Source: VAZQ01 sp963753575
Lineage (GTDB): Bacteria; Pseudomonadota; Alphaproteobacteria; Rhizobiales; Xanthobacteraceae
Length of the DNA: 64,000 nt
Direction: 5' to 3'
Assembly (NCBI GenBank): GCA_963753575.1
Contig: CAVWCR010000003.1
Coordinates: forward strand, 4,588,001-4,652,000
Of the stretch, positions 8,882-16,823 are shown in pieces. Below the pieces are notes generated by a model. It searched no databases, was not told where the DNA came from, and was given only the letters and a program-made list of their open reading frames with translations. Both the position numbers and the translations under genes were made by a program. Numbering within the stretch: position 1 is the stretch's first letter; each line of letters begins with the position of its first letter.

Positions 8882-10096
8882 ATGACCGATCGATTCGACG
8901 AGCAACAAAGCTCGCCGCAGCCGCTCGCTGGCACGACCGTCCTGCAGATCGTTCCGGCTCTGCGGGAGGAGGAACCCAACGCCCGCACCGCCCTCAACGT
9001 GGCCTACATGCTCCTGCAGGCGGGCGCCCGCACGTTGATTGCGGGCCGTCAAGGCCCGCTGGTCGGCGAACTCAAGGCTTACGGCGGAGAGTGGATTCCG
9101 CTCGCCGCCGACGGCGCCAATCCCCTTACGCGGCGACGCAATATTCGCCTGCTCGAGCATCTCGTCGGCTCTGAACGCATCGACATTATTCACGCGCAAT
9201 GCGTCGGCGGCGCCACGATGGCGCAGCGGGCCGCCGAGAGGATCGCGGTCTGGCTGGTGACGACCCTGCCCGACGTTCCGCCGACGACACCGGACGAGTT
9301 TGCGCACATAGTCGGCGATCTCGCCCGCGGGGACCGGATCATCGCGCCCTCGATATATGCGGCGACGCCCATCATGAAACGCCTCGGCGTGTCGCGAGAG
9401 CAGATCACCGTCATTCCGCGTAGCGTTGATACCGCATTGTTCGACGCGCGCGCGGTGCACCAAAATCGTCTCGAGGTGCTGCGCAATACCTGGCGGATCT
9501 CGCCGCAGCAGCGCGTCGTCATGGTGCCCGGGCGGGTCGCGCCCTGGAACGGCCAGTTGCTCATGCCCGACATCGCACGCGCACTCGCCGATAGCGGGTA
9601 TCGCGACTTGGTGTTCGCGGTCGTGGGCGAGAATCGGCAGCATCGACGCTACGCACACGAAGTTCTCGCGCGCGCACAAGCCATGGAGGTCGATGGGATG
9701 TTCCGCATCACCGGCCATTGTCCCGACATGCCGGCCGCGTTGGCGATCGCCGACGTCGTGGTCGTGCCTGCGATCGAGGCGCCGGTCCTTGGGCGGGTGG
9801 TGGCGCAGGCCCAGGCCACGGGCAGGCCGGTGGTCACATCCAACGTGGGCGTGCTGCCTGAATATGTCGTGACGCCGCCACAGATGCCGGAAGACGTGCG
9901 CACCGGCTGGGTCACCGCGAAGGGCGACCCGCTCGACATGGCGCGCGCGCTTGCGTTCGCGCTCTCGCTCGACGACGGCGCCTATCACGCGATGTGCGCA
10001 CGCGCGCGCGAGTTCGCCGAGTACATGTTTTCGCCTGACAGCGTCGCGGTAGCGACGCGCGCCGTCTACACCTCGCTGCTGACGCGGCGGTACTAG
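8882..10096 (+). CDS. GT4-family glycosyltransferase
   Basis: A 404-residue GT-B glycosyltransferase. The N-terminal Rossmann domain begins TVLQIVPALREEEPNARTALNVA, then LIAGRQGPLVGELKAYGGEWIPL and RIDIIHAQCVGGA. The C-terminal nucleotide-sugar domain has VIPRSVDTALFD, VMVPGRVAPWNGQLLM and a degenerate EX7E region (VVVPAIEAPVLGRVVAQAQATGRPVV). Relatives in Rhizobiales are lipopolysaccharide or exopolysaccharide enzymes; the sugar is unknown. The usual GGAER motif of the family is replaced here by REEEPNA. The ATG at 8882 is chosen; a GTG at 8840 lies in repeat sequence. The gene is isolated between repeat clusters. Confidence 0.87.
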   Translation: MTDRFDEQQSSPQPLAGTTVLQIVPALREEEPNARTALNVAYMLLQAGARTLIAGRQGPLVGELKAYGGEWIPLAADGANPLTRRRNIRLLEHLVGSERIDIIHAQCVGGATMAQRAAERIAVWLVTTLPDVPPTTPDEFAHIVGDLARGDRIIAPSIYAATPIMKRLGVSREQITVIPRSVDTALFDARAVHQNRLEVLRNTWRISPQQRVVMVPGRVAPWNGQLLMPDIARALADSGYRDLVFAVVGENRQHRRYAHEVLARAQAMEVDGMFRITGHCPDMPAALAIADVVVVPAIEAPVLGRVVAQAQATGRPVVTSNVGVLPEYVVTPPQMPEDVRTGWVTAKGDPLDMARALAFALSLDDGAYHAMCARAREFAEYMFSPDSVAVATRAVYTSLLTRRY

Positions 10097-10130
10097 CGGA
10101 CACGCGGTAGCGGGTTCCTGAAGACGCAGG

Positions 10131-10297
10131 CTAGTGCCCCGTTTCCGAAGTCCGTTAAGTCATCGCTGCACCCTCTGACACGAACTTCGGAAACAAAGGG
10201 GCACTAGCACTCTATGATTCTAGTGTCGCTTTTCGATCTGAAGTTCCTAACCGAGTTTGCCGCAAGTGTTGTCGGAACTTCAGATCGGCGGCACTAG
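10131..10297. repeat. bipartite CTAG repeat: module B (10131-10207) plus module A (10220-10297)
   Basis: Module B begins CTAGTGCCCCGTTTCCGAAG and ends GGGGCACTAG; its arms pair over about 27 bp around a loop with CACCCTCTGAC. A 12-bp spacer leads to module A, with arms GATCTGAAGTTCC and GGAACTTCAGATC and a GCGGCACTAG end. The same B-spacer-A unit is at 18973-19140, and inverted at 41881-42047. Confidence 0.9.
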
Positions 10298-10716
10298 GGG
10301 CTGCCAGATCCCTTCTTGCCGATCGCGGCCTAGGGCCGCCCACCCCACCTCTGTCCCTGAGGGCCAGGTTATCGGTTTGCGGTTACCACGAGAGGCGCTG
10401 CCGCAGTGGCTGACGCCCTGGTTAGGCCTGCCGCCCCGAATCGAAACGCAGTGCGGTTGACGTCCGCAGGCTCGGCCAAGTGGCTGCAGATTTTCCTGGT
10501 CCCAGGGTGACCAGACTATTATTGCCGCCCGAGGGGGCCATCGCCGGCACCGCTGAAATCGGCTTTTTTCCACGGCGATCCTCGGGTCCGGCCACCCCTG
10601 CGACCGCAAAAACACTTGATCGGCATGCATTTCCGTTGACTTGCTTGCGGTTTGTCACGATCTTTCATGATCCCGCCGTCTGCGGGCCTGTCCTAACAGC
10701 AATAGGAGCCATCGCC
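10298..10716. other. leader region upstream of infC
   Basis: About 420 bp without a convincing gene. A TTGACT hexamer at 10636-10641 is a plausible -35 box, but no good -10 box is seen at 16-18 bp spacing. Near the 3' end AGGAG at 10704-10708 is the ribosome site for infC. Confidence 0.4.
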
Positions 10717-10719
10717 ATT
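10704..10719 (+). promoter_or_regulatory. infC ribosome site with AUU start codon
   Basis: AGGAG (10704-10708) is eight bases before ATT (10717-10719), against two before ATC (10711) and twenty before the first ATG (10729). Starting at ATT gives the N-terminus (M)RRPMRAPPP. In E. coli infC starts at AUU, and IF3 represses its own translation by rejecting that codon; the same logic probably holds here. Confidence 0.75.
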
Positions 10720-11256
10720 CGCCGACCAATGAGAGCCCCGCCGCCCGTCCAAAAAGACGGTCCGCGTGTCAACGAGGAGATCAGATCCCGCGAAGTACAA
10801 TTGATCGACCAGACCGGCCACAACCATGGCCCTGTCGATACCCGGCTCGCCCTGGAGAAGGCCCAGGAAGCCGGGCTCGATCTTGTTGAGATCGCCCCAA
10901 ATTCAGTTCCGCCCGTCTGCAAGCTTCTTGATTACGGTAAATATAAATATCAGGCGCAGAAAAAGGCGGCCGAAGCCCGTAAAAAGCAGAAGGTTGTCGA
11001 GGTCAAGGAGATCAAGCTCCGGCCGATGATCGACGACCATGACTACGACGTGAAGATGCGCTCGATGAAGCGCTTCTTCGAGGAAGGCGACAAGGTGAAG
11101 ATCACCCTTCGCTTTCGCGGTCGTGAACTCGCGCACCAGGAGTTGGGCTACAAGCTCCTCAATCGCGTCAAGGACGATACCTCCGACTTCGCCAAGGTCG
11201 AGCAGGACGCCCGGTTCGAAGGCCGCCAGGTGGTCATGGTGCTGGCGCCGCGCTAA
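10717..11256 (+). CDS. infC: translation initiation factor IF-3
   Basis: 179 residues from the ATT start. IF3 binds the 30S subunit, keeps it apart from 50S and checks the initiator tRNA and start codon. The N-domain has GPRVNEEIRSREVQLID, LALEKAQEAGLDLVEIAP and PPVCKLLDYGKYKY; the lysine-rich linker is AQKKAAEARKKQ; the C-domain has VVEVKEIKLRPMIDDHDYDVK, GDKVKITLRFRGRELAH and a VVMVLAPR end. It heads the infC-rpmI-rplT-pheS-pheT order. The unusual start codon is discussed separately. Confidence 0.97.
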   Translation: MRRPMRAPPPVQKDGPRVNEEIRSREVQLIDQTGHNHGPVDTRLALEKAQEAGLDLVEIAPNSVPPVCKLLDYGKYKYQAQKKAAEARKKQKVVEVKEIKLRPMIDDHDYDVKMRSMKRFFEEGDKVKITLRFRGRELAHQELGYKLLNRVKDDTSDFAKVEQDARFEGRQVVMVLAPR

Positions 11257-11551
11257 CGCGCCTTTTGCGCCGAATGCCGGCCGCCGCCGAGCCTTTAAGC
11301 CCGGCGGGGCCCGTTCCAGAGGGGGCCACCGCCGCCGCCAGTGGCCGGCGCGGTGTCGTTTGGCCGCCGCTGGCGCTCCGTGATGCCGGATTGTCATCTC
11401 CAGGCGCATCTGGCATAACGCCGGCCTCCCGCCGCCCGGCGCAATGGGCTGCCGTGGCGGCGGCGAAGTGCTCAATCAGCACGCTCACATCGAGCAAAAT
11501 GACCGGCGGACGGGGCCGTGGGCCTTATCGTGCCGCCGAAAGGAGAGCCAA

Positions 11552-11752
11552 ATGCCCAAGATCAAGACCAAGTCGGGCGCCAAAAAGCGCTTCAAGATCA
11601 CCGGCTCCGGGAAGGTGCTGTATGCCCAGTCCCGCAAGCGCCACGGCATGATCAAGCGGACCAAGAAGCAGATCCGCCAGCTCCGCGGCACCAACGTCCT
11701 GTTCAAGACGGATGGTGACAACATCAAGAAATACTGGCTGCCCAACGGCTAG
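11552..11752 (+). CDS. rpmI: 50S ribosomal protein L35
   Basis: 66 residues, the family length. MPKIKTKSGAKKRFKITGSG is the L35 start and RKRHGMIKRTKKQIRQLRG the core; the protein is highly basic and sits in the 50S subunit. The ribosome site AAAGGAGAG is six bases before the ATG. It is separated from infC by about 295 bp of GC-rich sequence without a gene, and followed by rplT after 54 bp. Confidence 0.98.
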   Translation: MPKIKTKSGAKKRFKITGSGKVLYAQSRKRHGMIKRTKKQIRQLRGTNVLFKTDGDNIKKYWLPNG

Positions 11753-11806
11753 ACGCCTCCACGGCGCTTCCCATCGCAGCCCTATCCAACCGCAAGGAGA
11801 TCGGTC

Positions 11807-12172
11807 ATGGCCCGCGTCAAGCGTGGTGTCACCGGACACGCCAAGCACAAGAAAGTCTTCAAAGCCGCCAAGGGCTACTACGGCCGGCGCAAGAACACGA
11901 TCCGCGTCGCCAAGCAGGCGGTCGAAAAGGCCAACCAATACGCCTTCCGCGACCGCAAGCGCCGCAAGCGGACGTTCCGGGCGCTGTGGATTCAGCGCCT
12001 CAACGCCGCCGTGCGCCCGTTTGGTCTCAACTACAGCCGATTTATCGACGGCCTCGGCAAGGCCGGGGTCGAGGTCGACCGCAAGGTGCTGTCGGACCTC
12101 GCCATCACCGAGCCGGCGGCGTTCCAGGCCATCGTCGAGAAAGCCAAGGCCGCCCTGCCCGCAACCGCGTAG
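11807..12172 (+). CDS. rplT: 50S ribosomal protein L20
   Basis: 121 residues, starting MARVKRGVTGHAKHKKVFK with GYYGRRKNTIRVAKQAVEKA, RDRKRRKRTFRALWIQRLN and the C-terminal globular domain (YSRFIDGLGKAGVEVDRKVL). L20 binds 23S rRNA early in 50S assembly; in several bacteria it represses the rpmI-rplT operon, but no leader structure for that could be identified by eye. The ribosome site is AAGGAGA. Confidence 0.98.
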   Translation: MARVKRGVTGHAKHKKVFKAAKGYYGRRKNTIRVAKQAVEKANQYAFRDRKRRKRTFRALWIQRLNAAVRPFGLNYSRFIDGLGKAGVEVDRKVLSDLAITEPAAFQAIVEKAKAALPATA

Positions 12173-12197
12173 GCGTTTTGAACAGGGCCTCTACCAC

Positions 12198-12290
12198 CGT
12201 CATGCCCGCGCAAGCGGGCATCCAGTAGCCCACAGCAATACTGACGATCCGAAGACTGAGGGCTCCTGGATCATCCGCCGTCGCGGATGA
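12198..12290. repeat. two REP-like hairpins between rplT and pheS
   Basis: The first is TGCCCGCG-CAA-GCGGGCA at 12203-12220, inside the widely scattered motif CGTCATGCCCGCG. The second is TCATCCGC-CGTC-GCGGATGA at 12271-12290. Neither is followed by a T-run, so they look like REP elements rather than terminators, though they may stabilise mRNA ends. Confidence 0.75.
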
Positions 12291-12315
12291 TGACGCCCGA
12301 ACTCTTGGGACCGTC

Positions 12316-13398
12316 ATGTCCGACATCGCGACACTCGAACCCCTCCTGCTCCGCGACATCGCGGCCGCCTCCGACGAAGCCGCGCTCGAAGCCGTGCGCG
12401 TGGCCGCGCTCGGCAAGAGCGGCTCGGTCTCAGCGCTCCTGCGCACGCTCGGCACGATGACGCCGGATGAGCGCAGGACACAGGGGCCGCTGATCAACGG
12501 CCTCAAGGATCGTGTGAATGAAGCGCTGGCGGCGCGCCGCGAGGCGCTCAAGAGCGCGGCGCTCGACCAGCGCCTCAACACCGAAACGGTCGACGTCACC
12601 CTGCCGCTGCGCGAGACCCCGGCCGAGATCGGTCGCGTGCATCCGATCAGCCAGGTGATCGACGAGCTGACCGCGATCTTCGCCGACATGGGCTTTGCGG
12701 TCGCCGACGGTCCCGACATCGAGACCGACGATCTCAACTTCACCAAGCTCAACATCCCGGAGGGCCATCCGGCCCGCGAGATGCACGACACGTTCTTCTT
12801 CAATCCGCAGCCAAGTGGCTCGCGGCTTCTGCTGCGCACCCACACCTCGCCGGTGCAGATCCGCACCATGCTGAGCCAGAAACCGCCGATCCGCGTGATC
12901 ATTCCGGGCCGCGCCTACCGGATCGACTCCGACCAGACCCACACCCCGATGTTCCATCAGGTCGAGGGGCTCGTCATCGATAAGGGCTCGCACCTCGGCC
13001 ACCTGAAATGGATCCTCGAGGAATTCTGCAAGGCCTTCTTCGAGGTCGAGCAGGTCAAGATGCGGTTCCGGCCGTCGTTCTTCCCGTTCACCGAGCCCTC
13101 GCTCGAAGCCGACATCCAGTGCCGCAAGGGCAAGGATGAAGTGCGCTTCGGCGAAGGCGAGGACTGGATGGAGATTCTCGGCTGCGGCATGGTGCATGCG
13201 AATGTGATGCGCAACTGCGGGTTCGATCCTGATGAGTATCAGGGCTTCGCCTGGGGCATGGGGATCGATCGCATCGCCATGCTCAAGTACGGGATGCCGG
13301 ACCTGCGCGCCTTCTTCGAGGCCGACGTGCGCTGGCTGTCACACTACGGCTTCCGGCCGCTCGACCTGCCAACACTGGCGGGAGGCCTGAGCGCATGA
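12316..13398 (+). CDS. pheS: phenylalanine--tRNA ligase alpha subunit
   Basis: 360 residues, the usual length. The catalytic subunit of the alpha2beta2 enzyme activates phenylalanine and charges tRNA-Phe. An N-terminal coiled coil (about residues 1-90) binds tRNA. Class II motifs follow: HPISQVIDELTAIFADMGF, LLRTHTSPVQIRTM (motif 2), RAYRIDSDQTHTPMFHQVEG, RPSFFPFTEPSLE, and GFAWGMGIDRIAMLKYGM (motif 3). The Ala in FAWGMG is the usual residue in the Phe pocket. Normally pheT follows directly; here a 797-bp interval with a DUF559 cassette separates them. Confidence 0.98.
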   Translation: MSDIATLEPLLLRDIAAASDEAALEAVRVAALGKSGSVSALLRTLGTMTPDERRTQGPLINGLKDRVNEALAARREALKSAALDQRLNTETVDVTLPLRETPAEIGRVHPISQVIDELTAIFADMGFAVADGPDIETDDLNFTKLNIPEGHPAREMHDTFFFNPQPSGSRLLLRTHTSPVQIRTMLSQKPPIRVIIPGRAYRIDSDQTHTPMFHQVEGLVIDKGSHLGHLKWILEEFCKAFFEVEQVKMRFRPSFFPFTEPSLEADIQCRKGKDEVRFGEGEDWMEILGCGMVHANVMRNCGFDPDEYQGFAWGMGIDRIAMLKYGMPDLRAFFEADVRWLSHYGFRPLDLPTLAGGLSA

Positions 13399-13454
13399 TG
13401 GGCGGGCGAAAGAGAACGCAGGTGATGCGCTGGAATGATGAAGGCGCGTGCCAC

Positions 13455-13495
13455 AGGGTTCCCTCCCCCCTTGCGGGGGAGGGACAGGGAGAGGG
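13455..13495. repeat. left 41-bp inverted repeat of the DUF559 cassette
   Basis: Starts AGGGTTCCCTCCCC and ends AGGGAGAGGG; exact reverse complement of 14096-14136. It lies 57 bp after the pheS stop and 10 bp before the DUF559 start. Confidence 0.9.
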
Positions 13496-13505
13496 GTAGC
13501 CGCGC

Positions 13506-14195
13506 ATGCCGCACGCCGCCGTCAGCGAGCAGCAACGCGACCGGGCGAAACACCTGCGCCGCGCGATAACGCGCGCGGAAACGTTGCTGTGGCGCTATCT
13601 CAAGGCAAATCACCTCGACGGACTCCTATTCCGCCGGCAAGCCCCGATGGGCAGATATGTCGTCGATTTCGTCTGCCATGCTGCTCGCGTTATCGTTGAG
13701 CTTGACGGAGAAACGCACGACTTTGAATCGCGACAGCGCCACGACGCGACACGCGACGCTTGGCTTGCATCGCGGGGGTATGTCGTTCCGAGGTTCGCCA
13801 ACGAACAGGTGCTCTCAAGTCTTGAAGGCGTGCTGGCCATCATCCGGGAAAGCGCAGCCGCCAGAATTCAGAGCTCACCCCTCTCCCTGTCCCTCTCCCT
13901 GTCCCTCTCCCTGTCCCTCTCCCTGTCCCTCGCCCTGTCCCTCTCCCTGTCCCTCGTCCCTGTCCCTGTCCCTCTCCCTGTCCCTCTCCCTGTCCCTCTC
14001 CCTGCCCCTCTCCCTGCCCCTCTCCCTGTCCCTCTCCCTGTCCCTCTCCCTCTCCCTGTCCCTCTCCCTGTCCCTCTCCCTGTCCCTCTCCCTGTCCCTC
14101 TCCCTGTCCCTCCCCCGCAAGGGGGGAGGGAACCCTCAAACGACGGCTGCACCGATTGGCGGGGTCGTTCCCACGCAATCGCAGGGGGTACAAGA
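13506..14195 (+). CDS. DUF559 endonuclease-like protein, in frame with pheT
   Basis: About 120 residues form a DUF559 domain, a PD-(D/E)XK nuclease fold related to Vsr mismatch endonucleases: ITRAETLLWRYLKANHLDG, FRRQAPMGRYVVDFVCHAA and VIVELDGETHDF hold the predicted catalytic Asp, Glu and Gln. After ESAAARIQ the frame enters the repeat array, read as SLSLSL and, after one extra base near 13956, as PVPLPVPL. No stop follows before the pheT ATG at 14196, so the frame continues through all of PheT. Without that base, DUF559 would end at TGA 14197-14199, overlapping the pheT ATG. Function is unknown; the coordinates mark the part upstream of pheT. Confidence 0.75.
13879..14112. repeat. hexamer/dodecamer tandem array (CCCTCT/CCCTGT)
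   Basis: About 39 hexamers, mostly alternating CCCTCT and CCCTGT as a 12-bp period. Variants include CCCTCG, CCCTGC and one doubled CCCTCT; all keep the frame. The only frame-changing irregularity is CCCTCGT at 13951-13957, one base too long. The array is an expansion of the 12-mer found once in the left inverted repeat. It reads as SLSL or PVPL on plus and as GEGQ on minus. Confidence 0.95.
14096..14136. repeat. right 41-bp inverted repeat of the DUF559 cassette
   Basis: Starts CCCTCTCCCTGTCCC and ends GGGAGGGAACCCT. It is identical to the reverse complement of 13455-13495 and merges into the tandem array on its left side. The pheT start is 60 bp downstream. Confidence 0.9.
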
Positions 14196-16613
14196 ATGAA
14201 ATTCACCCTCTCCTGGCTCAAAGAGCATCTCGACACCGACGAGCCCGTCGCGGCGCTCGCCGACAAGCTCACCATGATCGGGCTCGAGGTCGAGAGCCTC
14301 GACGACAAGGCGAAGGCGCTCGCGCCCTTCACCATCGCGCGCGTGATCTCTGCGGAGCAGCATCCCAACGCCGACCGGCTGCGTGTGTGCATGGTTGATA
14401 CCGGCGCGGGCGATCCGGTGCAGGTCGTGTGCGGCGCCCCCAATGCGCGCGCCGGCATGAAGGGCGTCTTCGTGCCGCCCGGCGCCTACATTCCGGGCAA
14501 GGACATCACGCTCTCCGTCGGCAAGATCCGCGGGGTCGAAAGCCGCGGCATGCTGGTCTCCGAGTTCGAGCTCAAGCTCTCCGACGACCACGAGGGCATC
14601 ATCGATCTGCCCGCCGATGCGCCGGTCGGCCAGAGCTACGCGCAGTGGGCCAAGCTCGATGACCCGGTGATCGAGATCAAGCTGACGCCCAACCGACCCG
14701 ACTGCACCGGCGTACACGGCATCGCGCGCGACCTTGCCGCCGCCGACATGGGCAAGTTCATCGACATGGCGATCAAGCCGGTGAAGGGCTCGGGCGCCTG
14801 CCCGCGCAAGGTGACGCTCGACTTCGACGCCACGCCCTCGCTCTGCCCCGGCTTTGCGCTGCGTCTCGTGCGCGACGTGAAGAACGGCCCCTCGCCCGAC
14901 TGGCTGCAACAACGCCTCACCGCGATCGGGCTGCGCCCGATCAATGCGCTGGTCGACATCACCAACCTGATCACCTACGACCGCGGCCGGCCGCTGCATG
15001 TGTTCGACGCCGCCAAGGTGCGCGGCGACCTCACCGTGCGCCGCGCGCGGCCCGGTGAGCAGCTCACCGCGCTCGACGGCAAGACCTATGAGCTTGACGA
15101 GACGATGTGCGTCATCGCCGACGAAGCCGGGCCAGAATCGCTTGCCGGCATCATGGGCGGCGAGGCGACCGGCTGCTCGGACGCAACGACCGACGCGCTG
15201 ATCGAGTCGGCGCTCTGGGAGCCGCTCAACATCGCGCAGACCGGCCGCAAGCTCGGCATCAACTCGGACGCACGCTATCGCTTCGAGCGCGGCGTCGATC
15301 CGGCCTTCCTGGTGCCGGGCCTGGAGCTTGCGACCAAGCTCGTGCTCGATCTGTGCGGCGGCACGCCGTCCGAGATTTCGGTCGTGGGCGACCCGCAGGT
15401 GCCGGAGCTCGCCATCGATTTCCCGCTTGCCGAGATCAAGCGCCTCACCGGCACCGAGGTTCCGGTCCCGGAAGTGCGCCGCGTGCTCAGCGGTCTCGGC
15501 TTCTTCGTCGCCGGACAAGGCAAGGCCGTCAAGGTCGCGGTGCCGTCATGGCGGCCGGACGTTCATGGCAAGGCCGACATCGTCGAGGAAATCGTGCGCA
15601 TCATCGGTGTCGAGCGCGTGCCCTCAACGCCATTTGGCCGTGGCGACAAGGCGCGCAAGCCCGTCCTCACCCCGATCCAGCTGCGCACCCGCAAGGCCAG
15701 GCGCGCACTCGCGGCACGCGGCATGGTCGAGGCGGTGACCTGGTCGTTCGTGTCGAAGCCGCAGGCCGAGCTGTTCGGCGGCGGCAAGGCGGAGCTTGCA
15801 CTCGCCAATCCGATCGCGGCGGACCTTTCCGATATGCGGCCGAGCCTGATGCCGAGCCTCATTTCGGCCGCGCAGAAGAACGCCGACCGCGGCTCTGCGG
15901 ACGTGGCACTGTTCGAAGTCGGCCAGATCTTCAAGGGCGACAAGCCCGAGGAGCAGTTCACCGCCGCGACCGGCGTGCGCCGCGCGCTCGCGAAGGCGTC
16001 GGGTACCGGCCGGCACTGGTCCGCCAGAGCTGCCGACGTCGACTGCTTCGACGCCAAGGGTGATGCGTTCGCGGCGCTCGCCGCCGCGGGCGCCCCGATC
16101 CAGGCGCTGCAGGTCGTGCCCGGCGCGCCGGCCTGGTTCCATCCCGGACGCTCGGGCACGATCCAGATCGGGCCGCAGAACGTGCTCGGCCATTTCGGCG
16201 AACTGCATCCGCGCGCGCTCGAAGCGCTCGACGCCGAAGGGCCGCTCGTCGGCTTCGAGGTGATCCTGGAGCGCATCCCCGAGCCCAAGGCCAAGCCGAC
16301 GCGCGCGAAGCCTGCCCTCGAGGTCTCGCCGTTCCAGCCGGTCGAGCGCGACTTCGCGTTCGTGGTCGACCGCGCCGTGAAGGCCGGCGACCTCGTGCGG
16401 GCAGCGCAGAACGTCGACCGCAAGCTCATCACCGGCGTCACGCTGTTCGATGTCTACGAAGGCGCCGGCATCGAGCATGGCAAGAAATCGATCGCGATCG
16501 CGGTGACCATCCAGCCGCGCGAGAAGACCATGACCGAGCAGGAGATCGACGCGCTCGCCGGCAAGATCGTCGGGGAGGTCAGTAAGCGTACGGGCGGCGT
16601 GCTGCGGGCGTAG
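14196..16613 (+). CDS. pheT: phenylalanine--tRNA ligase beta subunit
   Basis: 805 residues from the ATG at 14196, which follows AGGGGGTACAAGA. Domains in order: N-terminal MKFTLSWLKEHLDTDEP with an EMAP-like tRNA-binding fold (VCMVDTGAGDPVQVVCGAPN, residues about 40-150), B3/B4 editing domain (KLTPNRPDCTGVHGIARDLAA to ARYRFERGVDP), B5 DNA-binding-like domain (about 400-475), a catalytic-like core that lacks catalysis (IRIIGVERVPSTPFG to FEVGQIFKG), and a C-terminal FDX-ACB anticodon domain (SPFQPVERDFAFVVD). The same frame extends upstream through the repeat array into DUF559, so a fusion product cannot be excluded from sequence alone. Confidence 0.97.
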   Translation: MKFTLSWLKEHLDTDEPVAALADKLTMIGLEVESLDDKAKALAPFTIARVISAEQHPNADRLRVCMVDTGAGDPVQVVCGAPNARAGMKGVFVPPGAYIPGKDITLSVGKIRGVESRGMLVSEFELKLSDDHEGIIDLPADAPVGQSYAQWAKLDDPVIEIKLTPNRPDCTGVHGIARDLAAADMGKFIDMAIKPVKGSGACPRKVTLDFDATPSLCPGFALRLVRDVKNGPSPDWLQQRLTAIGLRPINALVDITNLITYDRGRPLHVFDAAKVRGDLTVRRARPGEQLTALDGKTYELDETMCVIADEAGPESLAGIMGGEATGCSDATTDALIESALWEPLNIAQTGRKLGINSDARYRFERGVDPAFLVPGLELATKLVLDLCGGTPSEISVVGDPQVPELAIDFPLAEIKRLTGTEVPVPEVRRVLSGLGFFVAGQGKAVKVAVPSWRPDVHGKADIVEEIVRIIGVERVPSTPFGRGDKARKPVLTPIQLRTRKARRALAARGMVEAVTWSFVSKPQAELFGGGKAELALANPIAADLSDMRPSLMPSLISAAQKNADRGSADVALFEVGQIFKGDKPEEQFTAATGVRRALAKASGTGRHWSARAADVDCFDAKGDAFAALAAAGAPIQALQVVPGAPAWFHPGRSGTIQIGPQNVLGHFGELHPRALEALDAEGPLVGFEVILERIPEPKAKPTRAKPALEVSPFQPVERDFAFVVDRAVKAGDLVRAAQNVDRKLITGVTLFDVYEGAGIEHGKKSIAIAVTIQPREKTMTEQEIDALAGKIVGEVSKRTGGVLRA

Positions 16614-16647
16614 CTTCCGTTTCTGGCGTGTCCCGGGCATCTGAGTC

Positions 16648-16819
16648 GTAGGGTGGGCAAAGGCGCGGGCACGACCTTTCCATGCGGAAAGTCTATCGTG
16701 CGCCGTGCCCACCATGCTCATACAAACATAGCGGCCTGTGCAGCGCACCGCATGGTGGGCACGGCGCACGATAGACTATTGACGCGGAGAGGCACGGCCA
16801 TCGCCTTTGCCCACCCTAC
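16648..16819. repeat. 172-bp imperfect palindrome, MITE-like
   Basis: The ends GTAGGGTGGGCAAAGGC (16648-16664) and GCCTTTGCCCACCCTAC (16803-16819) are exact inverted repeats. Inside, 16690-16716 and 16751-16777 are a perfect 27-bp inverted pair starting AGTCTATCGTGCGCC. There is no gene inside. It sits between convergent pheT and dph6-like genes, with the right end five bases from the dph6-like stop. Confidence 0.9.
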
Positions 16820-16823
16820 ATCA

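Larger units (their letters stand above)
13455..14136. mobile_element. putative DUF559 cassette bounded by perfect 41-bp inverted repeats
   Basis: The 41 bases at 13455-13495 are the exact reverse complement of 14096-14136. Each copy is itself a strong hairpin (CCCTCCCCC-GCAA-GGGGGGAGGG). Between them lies one DUF559 gene. The right copy has grown leftwards into a tandem array. The arrangement looks like a small mobilised unit sitting in the pheS-pheT junction, but no target duplication was found and DUF559 proteins are not established transposases. Confidence 0.55.

Noticed and set aside
10636..10664. A TTGACT promoter for infC
   Set aside because: The -35 box is good but no acceptable -10 box lies at 16-18 bp, so it is only mentioned in the leader entry.
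12198..12290. Hairpins after rplT considered as a terminator
   Set aside because: No T-run follows and the first is a widespread REP motif, so they are listed as repeats.
13879..14112. The repeat array considered as a CRISPR array
   Set aside because: Units are 6/12 bp with no spacers, so it is a simple tandem repeat.
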